The notes beneath the pieces were generated by a model. That model made no database searches, was not told the DNA's origin, and saw only the letters and a list, made by a program, of their open reading frames with translations. From the NCBI GenBank assembly GCA_011799875.1, contig CM022298.1:265601757-265665756 (forward strand): DNA of 64,000 nucleotides, read 5' to 3'. The stretch's first letter is position 1; each line of letters starts with the position of its first letter. Shown one piece after another: positions 1 through 11,619 of this stretch. This DNA comes from Thinopyrum elongatum (lineage: Eukaryota > Streptophyta > Magnoliopsida > Poales > Poaceae). The position numbers and the translations under genes were made by a program.

Positions 1-1090
1 ACTACGCCTTCAGTTGTAGAGAGCTGGTATCCGAAGCCTTTCTAGCCGTTCAGGCAATACTAGCACATATTTTCTAGCAAGTTCCACTTTCCTAATTTTA
101 CTCGTGATGCTTAGGGTTTTCCCATTATATCTACACTATGATTTGTGTAGGTGCTTTGTGTCGTACTAGCAGCAGTCCACTCTTGAAGCTAAACAACACA
201 CGAATCATACGTCCAAAGCTTACTTCTTCAAATACAAATGTGATATGATACTGACATTAGTTAACAGACACACATTTAATTGGTCAGCTAATGCTCCCAC
301 TTGAGTTTCCAAATGCATGTGGCCACATATAGAGAGACATCATGGAATGGCATTTATTTGGGCGCTCTGATTGATCATGGGTGGGCAACCAACATTATAG
401 AGAAAGAAGCAGGATCTCAATAATACGGTTCCCCTTGTATTCTTTAACATGTTCCTCTTCTGTTCTTCTTTAGTAAGTACAGTATGTTCCTTGTCAAGAA
501 GGGGAGCAGGGACATCTGCAGTCGATAGCTCTGTTGGGCCGCTTGTGCTACATGATTTTAGCACTTCGAATTGGTCTACCATAATATCTAGGAAATGGTG
601 GGAGTTGTGCAGTCTTTGATAGAATAGACTAATAGTAACAGCAGTGCGCCTTCAGATGAATAGAACTGGCCTGTATGTGATCGATAGGGTTTATATTAGT
701 AGCGGTAATACAACCCCGTATTTTCCAGCCAGTTCCGCTTTCTCGATTTATTTATGATTGTTATGGTGTACCCCTTTTATCTACACTACAATCTCCCTAG
801 TGGTTGTGCGCTCTCGTTATCATGGTTTGGCAATAAACTTTCTATACAATATATTATGAACCTATCATCTGCCAACTATCCTTACATCTAGAGCTCCCAA
901 CAGGGAGCCTATTTTTTGTGTAGTTGTGATAGATTATATTAATCTACGCACCATATTACAGCACACATGGGCTCTCTCATCAGAATCCACTGATACCACA
1001 CAAGGGTTTACTGGGAGCCCCTATTATATTAGAATACCCTCTTCATTACAAAGATAATCTCACTACTATTTATGTTTTCATGCTTCTCAG
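1..1090. other. CACTA-1 non-coding stretch with a degenerate internal duplication
   Basis: No convincing gene is seen. Positions about 4-165 and 647-812 are diverged copies of one unit: both begin near CGCCTTCAG, continue with a TTTTC-AGC-AGTTCC block, and reach a TTATATCTACACTA-like block. This part probably consists of introns. A short open frame on the plus strand after a TTCTTTAG acceptor-like site (473-609) could be another exon but has no recognisable domain. An 80-codon minus-strand frame at 340-582 is unsupported. Confidence 0.45.
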
Positions 1091-1251
1091 ACATTGTACG
1101 TAATCACAATGATTATAAGAATGCGCACATCAGAAGAATATTGCGGAATAGTTCAATGGGTAACAAACTTGGCATCAAGGGATTGAGGTCCATTCTGGAT
1201 GCAATGAAACCCACATGCTCCCGACCTACAGATTCGTATTCAGCATATGAT
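1091..1251 (+). pseudogene. CACTA-1 internal exon, left half, cut by the Athila insertion
   Basis: After a good acceptor (TGCTTCTCAG ending at 1090) a frame stays open to 1251 and encodes a stretch ending in DSYSAYD. The Athila-type element then interrupts it. The same frame resumes on the far side of the retrotransposon at 15094 with PNDYSELKESK, so these were one exon. I do not recognise a named domain. Its position upstream of the last CACTA-1 exon and on the same strand suggests a TnpA-like protein of the transposon. Exact exon limits are inferred. Confidence 0.5.
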
Positions 1252-2654
1252 TGATATGTCTTCATCGTATCTACTTTTCCAAAGTCTTTTTCCCTTGTTT
1301 TGGACTCTAATTTGCATGATTTGAATGGAACTAACCCGGACTGACGCTGTTTTCAGCAGAACTGCCTTGGTGTTATTTTCGTGCAGAAATAAAAGTTCTC
1401 GGAATGACCTTGAAATTTACGTAGAATATTTTTGTAATAAATAAAAAATACTGGCGAAAGAATAAACCAAAGGGGACCCACCAAGAGACCACAAGGGTGG
1501 GGGGCGCGCCCTACCCCCTGGGCGTGCTCCCTGGCTTGTGGGTCCCCTGGACCTCCACCGACCTCAACTCCAACTCTATATATTCACGTTCGGGGAGACA
1601 AAAATCGGAGAGAAGGATTCATCACATTTTACGATACGAAGCCGCTGCCGCCTCCTGTTCTTCATCGGGAGGACAGATCTGGAGTCCATTTGGGGCTCCG
1701 GAGAGGGGGATTCGTCGCCATCATCATCATCAACCATCCTCCATCACCAATTTCATGATGCTCATCGCCATGCGTGAGTAATTCCATCGTAGGCTTGCTA
1801 GACGGTGATGGGTTGGATGAGATTTATCATGTAATCGAGTTAGTTTTGGTAGGGTTTGATCCCTAGTATCCACTATGTTCTGAGATTGATGTTGCTATGA
1901 CTTTGCTATGCTTAATGCTTGTCACTAGGGCCCGAGTGCCATGATTTCAGATCTTAACCTATTATGTTTTCATGAATATATATGTGTTCTTGATCCTATC
2001 TTGCAAGTTGTAGACACCTATTACGTGTTATGAACCGCATACCCCAAGGAGACAATAATTGGGATTCTTTCCGGTGATTACCGTAGTTTGAGGAGTTCAT
2101 GTATTCACTAAGTGCTAATGCTTTGGTCCGGTTCTCTATTAAAAGGAGGCCTTAATATCCCTTAGTTTCCATTAGGACCCTGCTACCACGGGAGGGTAGG
2201 ACAAAAGATGTCATGCAAGTTCTTTTCCATAAGCACGTAGGACTATATTCGGAATACATTCCTACATTATATTGATGAATTGGAGCTAGTTCTGTGTCAC
2301 CCTAGGTTAAAAATGTTGCATGATGAATGCCATCCGACATAATTATCCATCACTGATCCATTGCCTATGAGCTTTTCACATATTGATCTTTGCTACATTA
2401 CTTTGTCGTTGCCACTGTTACAATTGCTACAAAACTGCTACTGTTACTTTTGCCATCGTTACCGTTACTTCCATACTACTTTGCTACTAAATATTTTGCT
2501 GTAGATATTAAGTCTTTCAGGTGTGGTTGAATTGACAACTCAGCTGCTAATACTCGGGAATATTCTTTGGCTCCCCGTGTGTCGAATCAATAAATTTGGG
2601 TTGAATACTCTACCCTCGAAAATTGTTGCGATCCCCTATACTTGTGGGTTATCA
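1252..2654 (+). repeat. 5' LTR of the Athila-type element
   Basis: It aligns end to end with 13706-15088. It is 1403 bp long versus 1383 bp; one difference is a GC-rich stretch of about 20 bp near 1508-1530 that is missing in the other copy. Confidence 0.92.
1577..1585 (+). promoter_or_regulatory. TATA box of the Athila LTR
   Basis: TATATATTC lies about 325 bp into the LTR, just after a GC-rich block. The same motif is at 14011-14019 in the 3' LTR. It is the likely start of the U3/R promoter. Confidence 0.6.
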
Positions 2655-2665
2655 AGACCTTTTTC

Positions 2666-2683
2666 TGGCGCCGTTGTCGGGGA
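2666..2683 (+). other. Primer-binding site, tRNA-Asp type
   Basis: TGGCGCCGTTGTCGGGGA lies 11 bases after the 5' LTR. It matches the Athila-type tRNA-Asp site except for one T in place of C. Confidence 0.8.
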
Positions 2684-2723
2684 GCATAGCTCTATTCTTT
2701 GAATCACTTGGGATTTATATCTG

Positions 2724-5485
2724 TTGATCACTATGAAGAATTTGAAAGATACCAAAACCAAGATCTATCCCTCTACTACGAGGGGAGGTAAGGAACTGCC
2801 ATCTAGCTCTGCACTTGATTCACCTTCTGTTTTGAGTAAGCTTGTGACACCACCACCTACGATTGATTCCGATATGTCGCATGTTATTGATGATGCCACC
2901 TCTGCTATGCATGATGCTTATGATGATACTACTGCTTTGCTTGATAATACAGTGCCACTAGGTGAATTTCTTGATGAACAACTTGCTAGGGTTAGAGAGA
3001 ATGAAATTACTGAAACTGATGAAATTATTGAAACTGAACACTTTGAGACACCTGCTAAACCTAGCTCTCTTAGATATGAATTGCATGATATACCTGAGGG
3101 TTATGTTATGGACGGAGAGGTAGCTAGGGACTTTCTTGCTTGTAAGGATAGAGATGATCTTAAAAATTATTATGCAAGTGGAAAGAAAAATCTTTGAATG
3201 CTAGAATGCAATATGACCGTAAGTTTGCTACTTCACCTATCTTTGTTACTAATAAGGATTATGAATTCTCTGTCAATCCTGAGTTAATTACTTTTCTTGA
3301 ATCTGATCCTTTCCATGGTTATGAATCTGAAACTATTGTGGCACATCTCACTAAATTGAATGACATAGCCACCCTTTTTGCTCATAAGGAAAAAATTCGC
3401 TATTACTATATTCTTAAGTTGTTTCCTTTCTCATTAAAGGGTGATGCTAAGTTATGGTTTAATTCTCTTGCTCCTGGTTGTGTGTGTAGTCCCCAGGATA
3501 TGATATATTACTTCTCTAAAAAATATTTTCCTGCTCACAAGAAACAAGCTACTTTAAGGGAAATATTTAACTTTGTGCAATCTGAAGAAGAGAGTGTCCC
3601 ACAAGCTTGGGGGAGGCTTCTCCAATTACTTAATGCTTTGCCTGATCATCCTCTCAAGAAAAATAAAATACTTGATATCTTCTATAATGGACTAACCGAT
3701 GCTTCTAGGGACCACCTAGATAGTTGTGTTGGTTGTGTTTTCAGGGAACGAACTGTGGAACAAGCTGAATTACTATTGAATAATATTTTGAGCAATGATA
3801 ATGATTGGACTCTTCCTGAACCAACTCCTAAGCCAACTCCGAAGAAAAGAGGTATTCTATTACTCAGTCCTGAAGATATGCAAGAGGCAAAGAAATCTAT
3901 GAAAGAAAAAGGTATTAAAGCTGAAGATGTTAAGAATTTACTACCTATTGAAGAAATACATGGCCTTAATATTCTAACATAGGTAGTAGAGGTAAACTCT
4001 CTCTATAGATTTGATGAAGGTGATATTCCTCATAATAAGTCTGCTAGTCAATGCTTGGATGAGTTTTATAATTTCATTGTTAAACAAGAAAACTTCAATG
4101 CTTATGTTAGTAGACAATTGAAACGTAATGCTTACATGCTTGACTGCTTGGGTGACTATATGAGTAGAACTATTAGTGATCTTAAGATTATTAGTAAGCA
4201 TGCTTCCATGGAAAAAACTCAAGTAGAACAAGTACTTAAGGCACATGATGATTTGCTTAATGAGTTGAATAGTAAGAACAATGATAATGTTGTTAGGGTT
4301 ATGACTAGAGGTGGTAAAATGACCCAGGAACCTTTGTATCCTGAGGGCCATCCTAAGAGAGTAGAGCAAGATTCTCAGAGAATTAATTCTGATGCACCTA
4401 GTCCTCATAGTAGTAAAAAGAAAAGGAAGACTGTTAGGACTTTGCATGCTTCTAGTGAACTTACTATAGACACTTCCGAGAATCCAAATGATATTTCTAT
4501 CTCTGATGCTGAGACACAATCTGGTGATGAACATGAACCTAGTGATAATGTTAATGATGATGTTCATGTTGATGCTCCATCTAGTAATGAAAATGATGTG
4601 GAAATTGAACCTGCTGTTGATCTTGATAACCCACAATCTAAGAATCAAAATTATGATAAGAGAGACTTCATTGCTAGGAAGCATGGTAAAGAAAGAGAAC
4701 CATGGGTTCAGAAACCTATGCCCTTTCCTCCTAAGCCATCGAAGAAAAAGGATGATGAGGATTTTGAGCGCTTTGTTGAAATGCTTAGACCTATCTTTTT
4801 GCGTATGCGTTTGACTGATATTCTTAAAATGTCCCCTTATGCTAAGTATATGAAAGATATTGTTACAAATAAAAGAAAGATACCAAAAGCTGAAATTTCC
4901 ACCATGCTTGCTAATTACACTTTTAAGGGTGGAATACCAAAGAAACTGTGAGATCCAGGAATACCAACTATACCATGCTCCATTAAAAGAAACTATGTTA
5001 AAACTGCTTTATGTGATCTTGGAGCCGGTGTTAGTGTTATGCCTTTCTCTTTATATCGTAGACTTGATTTGAATAAGTTGACACCTACTGAAATCTCTTT
5101 GCAAATGGCTGATAAATCAACTGCTATACCCATCGGTATTTGTGAGGATGTGCCTGTTCTGGTTGCAAACGTTACTATCTTAACGGACTTTGTTATTCTT
5201 GATATTCCTGAGGACGACAGCATGTCGATTATCCTTGGTAGACCCTTTTTGAATACGGCAGGGGCTATTATTGATTGCAATAAAGGCAATGTCACTTTTC
5301 ATGTTAATGGTAATGATCATATGGTACACTTTCCGAAGAAACAACCTCAAGTTCATAGTATCAACTCTATTGGAAAAAATTCAACGATTACTATTGGAGG
5401 TTTTGAATTCCCTCTTCCTACTGTAAAAAATAAATATGATATTCTCATTGTTGGGGACATGCATGTCCCCGTTGAGGTAACCTAG
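2724..5485 (+). pseudogene. Athila gag-protease, broken by a frameshift and two stops
   Basis: The N-terminal part (2724-3197) is Asp/Glu-rich. A frameshift in an A-run near 3185-3193 leads to the next frame, which runs to 5485 with only a TAG at 3980-3982 and a TGA at 4949-4951. The retrotransposon gag domain is at about 3290-3790, with KLFPFSLKGDAKLWF-type sequence and the ALP..PL motif. A charged linker follows. The aspartic protease begins near 5013 with active-site DLGAGVSVMP and has the later ILGRPFL motif. The usual DLGAS is DLGAG here. Nothing resembling reverse transcriptase follows; 5486-5646 is a short AT-rich stretch leading to the nested solo LTR. Confidence 0.82.
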
Positions 5486-5646
5486 TGTTATTCGAAAATT
5501 CTCCGGTTTCATGTCATTCGGAAGAAGTTTGTTAATAAGACTTGATCAACCTTGTTAATGGATTCCTTTTGATGAGCATGAGATGGATGAATTTAGAAAG
5601 AACAAATTTCTCTACCCACCTTTTACCTTCTGTTATTTAGATTAAA

Positions 5647-8600
5647 TGTGGGGACGCCGACTCATAAGTCGTGATCACCGAATGCACGTGTACAGTGATC
5701 CCAGAGATCAATGCTCACTGAACACACAGAAGCTGAATAACAAGAGTCTAACATCCATACAATTGTCTTACACGAATTATGACCATTATGGTCAAGTCTT
5801 ACATAGATAAAGCCTTAAGGGCTGAACATAAAATAAAACACAAGCAGCGGAAATCTTCGTTGATAAGTAGAACCCATGCCATCTGCCTTAACCCTACAGG
5901 CATTCTGACTGGGAAAGCGTCCTAGTTTGCATGTTCATCTCCAAAGAATTCTTCTTCGAACTCCTGCTCTTCCATGCCTGGCCAATTAAATAACCAGTGG
6001 CAAGCCAATGAGTACTTTGAATGTACTTGCAAGCAACCCATGTTTCGGTTCAAGGTACAACAATGCATGATATAGGTAAATTTTTGCAGAAAGCTAGTTT
6101 TGAGTGCTATGACATGTTCAACAACTTGTAAGACATGAATCATGAGAATTTAAGTATCCATGAGAACAGGTTATAGATATCAATATAAATAGAGTTGGAA
6201 ACAATCCAACTTAATCATCATGTCAAGTCTTTTGACGTGACCCAAGTAGTTCTTACCACCTATCCATACACACTCACCAGGTTTTGCAAACATGTGGATG
6301 TAGCCCAATAGCGGTTACCCAACTATGCTTGACCATGGACACGGCTATTCGAATAGTTTGACACTCTGTAGAGGTTGCACACTTTACCCACAAGACTTGG
6401 GGAACTTCCGTGTCAAGCCACGACTCGCGGTATATTACATACCCGAGGTAAGCACCCAAACATTATCTTTCCCTTGACAACACTAACAAAGAGTCCACTC
6501 GTTGGCCCTCGTCCTCATGATGTACATCATACGAGACTCACTCGAGATCGTACCATCCGAGAGGAGACGCAACGGTGTGCCCGGTGTCTGTAAAAACAAT
6601 CATAGTCGCCCTACCTGGCACGACCCCGTATCGAGAGAGTATCTCATACTCTCCCGCCACTAGTAATGCGGGCTCCCTGCTAGTATTGACCAAAGTAATC
6701 AACAAAGCCCCGTCCCATAAGGGGTATTGCGGTTGTACATGTAAGGTTGGAATAATGGTCGCAACTTAAACCAATCCGTTTTCGAAAACACACTCACACA
6801 ACTTGCTCCGGTACACCACTTCTTTATCAAGTGGTTACCTAGCTCATCATCTCCCTCGGGCATTAGTGGCACCCGATGGGGTTTTTGAAAAGTCCTTGAA
6901 AACGTACTTGCCTCCATCATCATGCATACACCCATCCCCTTTTTGCGTAGCACTACTTAGCATCCTAGCTACTCCCACCCGCACAACCCTCCTCGGAAGG
7001 TGGGGTCATGCATCATGCAAGTTTCAACGAGGAAAGTATCGGAGGCAAACCACCCTGAGTGGTCACCACATCATCATGACTCTGATGCAACCAATATAAG
7101 TGCTATATAACATGCATAAAAATGGGTTTCATAGTCATGGTCAAAGGGCTGCTTGCCTGGCTCAACCAAGTCTTCGAAGTCTTCAAATCCTTCTGGTCCA
7201 ACTCCTTCGTCAACTTTGTAATCTAACATCGCAAAGTAACGGGCACACAATAAGGCAATAGCACAAACAGAAAAATAAAAGTGCTCATAAAAATGTCAAA
7301 TTATTTTTGTTAAATAATGGAGTGAAAACTAAGAATGCAAAAATTCTTAGTTTTGGATTTGGAGTTATAGAATCAGAGACATGGATTTTTAGAGGTGGAT
7401 TTAAATGCTCAAATTTGAATTTAAATTTGAACAATACAAAAAAGTGTGATGGATGTGCATGAAAGTTACACCATTAAATAGGTGGGATTTTTAGAAAAAT
7501 ATAGGAGTTGGAATTCTTGGATTTGGATGAATATTTTATCCTATGGAATTTTTGCAAGTTTGCACAGAGAAAGAAAAGAAAAAGGGCACTGTGCCTACTG
7601 GGCCAGAATAGCCGCAGCACAGCAGGCCCAGAGGGAGAGGAGGCCCAGGCGAGCCAGCACGCGCAGCAGGTTTTTAAACCTGACGGGCGGGGCCCAGCTG
7701 CCAGTGAGAGAGAGTGGAGGCGAGAGAGGGGTGAGGATGACAGGTGGGTCCCACCTGTCATCTCCAACCTCGCGAACAGAGGGGTTGGCGAGCTCACCAG
7801 CGGTGTTACAGGGCACGGCAGGTCGAGCTGATGGCATGGCTGGACTCCTCGTCGTGTCGCCGTTCGGGTGGTGGTGGAGGTGGTCACCGGAGCAGCCTGG
7901 TTCACCGGCGATGAGGTCACGTGGCGGAGGTGCTTCGGGAGGTGGGTGTTCCGGTCGTTCCTGGCTGCAAAAGGAGCGGGGAAGAGAGGGGAAAGGGTCA
8001 GTGGGCTGCTGCGGTTCCAGATCGAGGTAGAGGAGCGGCGGAGGAGGTCTGTACCGCGCGAACGCCGGCGAGCCGAAGCAGCGGAGCTCGAGCTTGATCT
8101 CGAGCTCGGGCACTTCTAGATAGGAGTGGGTGGTGCAGGAGGGTGATTAGGTGCTGCAAAGGGCGAGTGGTGAGGAGAGAAGGGCTCGGGGAGGCATTTA
8201 AGTAGGCGGGCGACGTCTCACCTTGGTCCAGTGCACCAGCGAGGCTGTTGCCATTGCTAGGGGTCAGGGGGGCTTGCTTGAGTGTGTCCAGGGCATTTGT
8301 GGAGGAGGTCTACGACCAGGGGAAGGGAGAGAAGGAGCAGGGGAGGGCCAAAGAATCACGCATGTGAGCCCGGCCATTGGAGCTCTTGGGCGGCCGGCGC
8401 GCATGCGAAAGGAGGCAGCATGAGGGAGAAGGAGGAGGGGGCCCAGGGCATGGCATGTTGCGGACATCGAGGCGCATCGTCGGGTGCGCAGGGGAGGGCT
8501 GAGGTGGTCGGAGGTGTTGGGCAGGGAGCCTCTACAGTGCGGGAGCGCACTGTAGCGCGCTCCAGAGTGCGTGTGTGGCCGGCATGGCCATTTTTTTGGC

Positions 8601-9945
8601 AATGTGGGTGCGGCCAAGTGTGTCTGGTAGTGCCAGGGGGAGTAAAGAAGTGGGGAGGTGCATTGGATGCCCTGGAGAGCTAGTAGGAGAGGAGAGAGGT
8701 TGAGGGCGAGAGAGAAAATTGCTGTCCAGAGAGGGAGAGAGAGGTTTTTACCCCCCAATAATGGAGATGTGATATTGCCATTGTTACTGGAGGTAGAAGG
8801 GAACTAGGAGGAGTTGTGGTAAAAATTTGGGCTCAAGGATATTAGTGGAAGAGGTCAAAATGGTGACTGTGGAAATGTGGCAGAAGCTGTTTGATGCATG
8901 TTTAAGTCACTTGCACTCATCTCCTTCTTGTGCCACTTGATGGGGGAGTTGAGCATGACCATTGGGTCCTGTGGTAGAAATTTGAGCTCATTTGGACAAG
9001 GTTCACAATGTAACTTCTGTAAACCTTAGAAATCAATAGAAATGGACTTGCTTAGATCTAGCTAAGCTAAACTCTTCTTCTTGGTGCACCACTTGGTGCA
9101 GTGTCATCATTTAGATGTTAGAGCATGTCCAAAAAGTTTGAGAGCAAAATAAGAAAGTTGACAATGTAAAGTTGTTCAAACTTGGATCTGGACACAAAGG
9201 GTTTTGGGGCACTTTTGTGAACCAAAACTACTTTGATTGAGGTGAAACTTGGCAAGATCATCACATTATGCATATGTGACTTGCTTAAATTTTCTTGGAA
9301 TTTTAAGAGAATATTTCCTTTGTAAATATTTCAAAAGCTTGAAATATCCAGAGAGGGTTTTTGAGGAATTTGACCAATATTTTGAACATGACCATGTGTT
9401 GAAACTCATGTATATAGAAAATATATGTCCACTGAGTTTCCCTAAATTTTTTCAAATATTTTTGAAACATTAAAATAATTTTAACCTATTAAAGACCATT
9501 TCTGGCCTTAAGAAAAAGCCTTTAAATAAAATAGCAAAATAACTTTTAAAATTATTATTTTGTGGTTTATGGGAGTCCTATACCTAATAGGAGTCAAATA
9601 TACTTTTTGAAAGATTTTTACTGCCCTTAATTAAGTACTTGGAGTGCAAGCCTCAATTCAGGGGTTTTTGGAAAACCTAATTTAGGAAATACTTTTAGGC
9701 CAAATTATTTTTGTAAGAAAATACTTTTCTGTCCTATACACATGGCATGAGCATTGGGTAAAAGTTTGGATCAAGGAGATGAAGTATAAGAGTTGGAGGA
9801 TTTATTTGATTTTAGAGCACTTGCAAACAGCAAACAAAAATCCAATCAAGCAAAGTCCAAAACACTCAAAAGTTTTTTTTGTAAAACCACATTTTATCAT
9901 GATTTATTAGCTTAAGTTTTGTGGCATGAAAATCAGGGTGTGACA
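5647..9945 (-). mobile_element. Very large (4.3 kb) solo LTR, minus orientation
   Basis: The segment begins TGTGGGGACG and ends GTGTGACA, and it is bounded by a perfect TTAAA duplication (5642-5646 and 9946-9950). No internal copy of either end is seen, so it is one LTR rather than a complete element. Read on the minus strand it starts TGTCACACCC and ends CCCCACA, the same style as the large LTRs at 32305-44793 and 48577-52413. It shares a CTATTCGAATAG-centred block with them (near 6335-6360 versus 43632-43660). It is probably a relative of the Sukkula-like LARD group. It contains a GC-rich zone near 7600-8650 with several chance ORFs that I do not call as genes. Confidence 0.82.
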
Positions 9946-9950
9946 TTAAA

Positions 9951-10575
9951 TAAAGCAAAAATAGTATTATTCGTCTGTTTTCTGAATTATCCATGCAATA
10001 AAAACATGTCCCGAAAATAAAAGTTCACCAAATGCGCTGAAAATTTAGTATGATTTTTTATAGAATATTTGAGAATTTTTGGGACTGAGAACACACCAGG
10101 GAGCAGCACCAGCGGGCCACAAGCCCTGGAGGCACGCCCACCCCCCTGGGCGCGCCCTGGTGGCTTGTGGGTCCCACGTGGGTCCCCCTCACTTATTCCA
10201 GCACCCATCCACTTCGTCTTCCTCCAGAAAAATCATCCCGTAGCTCAAACCCGTGTTCTAGCTCATCTTGCTGCCATTTTTGATCTCCTTGTGTAAAGCC
10301 CCATTTGCAAAATTGTTTTGGGGGATTGTTCATCGGTATGTGACTCCTCCAATGGTCCAATTAGTTTTTGTTCTAGTGCTTTATATATTGCAAATTTTTG
10401 CTGCTGTGGTGACCATGTTCTTGAGCTTGCATGTCAAATTTATATGGTCCCAAGTAGTTTCGATGCATGATATAGCTTCTAGGCACTTGCGGGAGTAGTT
10501 GCTTTTAGTTTTGTTGAGTTTGGTTCACTTTTATTTTGAGTCACAAAAAATTTTAGAAAGTTTCAGAGGAAGAAA
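9951..10575 (+). promoter_or_regulatory. Non-coding leader of Athila ORF2 containing an LTR-like segment
   Basis: Positions about 10013-10200 resemble the U3 part of this element's own LTR (about 1386-1560). Both have an AATAAAAGTTC block, then an AGAATATTT block, then a GC-rich CACAAG...GGGCGCGCC...CCCCCTGGGCG segment ending in GGCTTGTGGGTCCC. The LTR TATA box is not clearly kept. This looks like a diverged promoter copy placed before ORF2. No gene is seen in the stretch. Confidence 0.5.
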
Positions 10576-11619
10576 ATGATGAGGAGATTGTTAAGAGTCT
10601 CTTCAAGCCGGGGTTCTAAAGAAGATGAAAATAAGGAGAAGAAGAAGCCCAAGTACAACCTTCCTCGCACCGCGGAGGTTCGGCCGTGTGAATGGCCAAG
10701 TGATGCATTCTTGAGAGCGGCCGGAATTTATGATGATTTTTGTTATTTGGCAGAGAATGCAGGCTTCAGCGACTTCCTCCACGATAAGTGTGGCCAATAC
10801 CTATTACTGACTAATACCTTCGTGCAAAATTTTCACTTTCGTTATAGGGAAGATCCTCCTATGGTTGAATTTCACTTATATGATGTGCCTAAGAAAATGA
10901 CTCTTTATGATTTTTGCAATGTTTGCAAATTACCTTATGAGGGCAGCGTCAGTGAACCACGTCCTAGAGATGTGGAGGACTTTATTGGTGAAAGTACTGT
11001 GGGAGAAGAGAGAGGGGTGTCGGAAGCGAGAGTGGCTAGTTTACATTTTCCTGTTTTACGCTATTATTCATTATTTGCCTGGAGATGTTTGATTGGTCGT
11101 GGAGCGAGTGGTGGCCTCAATGCTCCTGACCTTGCCATTTTGCGCCCTGCTTTATATCGTGATAGAACTTTTAGTTTAGGCGCTATTGTTGCTCGACGGT
11201 TGAGCTTAAACCATTCGAGGGGTCCTATCTTTGGAGGTATCTACGCCTCTCACCTTGCTAAACATTTTGAGATTCCCATCAGGCTAGATGGAAAGGAAGA
11301 AATGTTGTTACCCACTAAGTATTTAGACTATGACAGTATGGTAGCACATGATTTTATTTCCAAAGATGATTACTTTGCCTATCAGATTATTACTTTGCTT
11401 GCACCTTCTTTATTCAATATTCAGTCAGGCAGGTACATTATTATGCCCGATGACATTTATGCATACTGGGAGCGGACTCGATCCGCAGTTCCTGAGCCAG
11501 AACCATCAGCTAATCCCTATAAAGGGTCTGTTTATCAGTGGGAGCCGCAGGAGCTCGCTAACCAGTGGAACCCTCAGGACCCTCTTCAGTACCCAGGAGA
11601 GGGCTACTTTGATCCATGA
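10576..11619 (+). CDS. Athila-type downstream ORF2, intact, 347 aa
   Basis: This is a single open frame from ATG 10576 to TGA 11617-11619, unbroken although gag is damaged. The N-terminus is basic (MMRRLLRVSSSRG, then a Lys/Glu cluster to about residue 25). The middle has a conserved-looking helical region with motifs FLHDKCGQYLLLTNTFVQNF and ARVASLHFPVLRYY. The C-terminus is rich in Pro, Glu, Gln and Trp. It resembles the unclassified ATHILA ORF-1-like proteins of grass retrotransposons; I do not assign a biochemical activity. No signal peptide or clear membrane segment is seen, so it is not an obvious envelope protein despite lying in the env position. An LTR-like segment lies upstream and a PPT-like motif 27 bp downstream. 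Confidence 0.75.
   Translation: MMRRLLRVSSSRGSKEDENKEKKKPKYNLPRTAEVRPCEWPSDAFLRAAGIYDDFCYLAENAGFSDFLHDKCGQYLLLTNTFVQNFHFRYREDPPMVEFHLYDVPKKMTLYDFCNVCKLPYEGSVSEPRPRDVEDFIGESTVGEERGVSEARVASLHFPVLRYYSLFAWRCLIGRGASGGLNAPDLAILRPALYRDRTFSLGAIVARRLSLNHSRGPIFGGIYASHLAKHFEIPIRLDGKEEMLLPTKYLDYDSMVAHDFISKDDYFAYQIITLLAPSLFNIQSGRYIIMPDDIYAYWERTRSAVPEPEPSANPYKGSVYQWEPQELANQWNPQDPLQYPGEGYFDP

Noticed and set aside
340..582. 80-codon minus-strand ORF as a host gene
   Set aside because: No recognisable domain, no start context, and it lies in inferred intron sequence of CACTA-1.
7474..8758. Cluster of overlapping ORFs on both strands in a GC-rich zone
   Set aside because: It is inside a solo LTR; overlapping frames on both strands with Pro/Ala/Arg/Gly bias are a GC effect.
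10576..11619. Envelope protein for the Athila downstream ORF
   Set aside because: It is in the env position, but no signal peptide or convincing membrane segment is visible.
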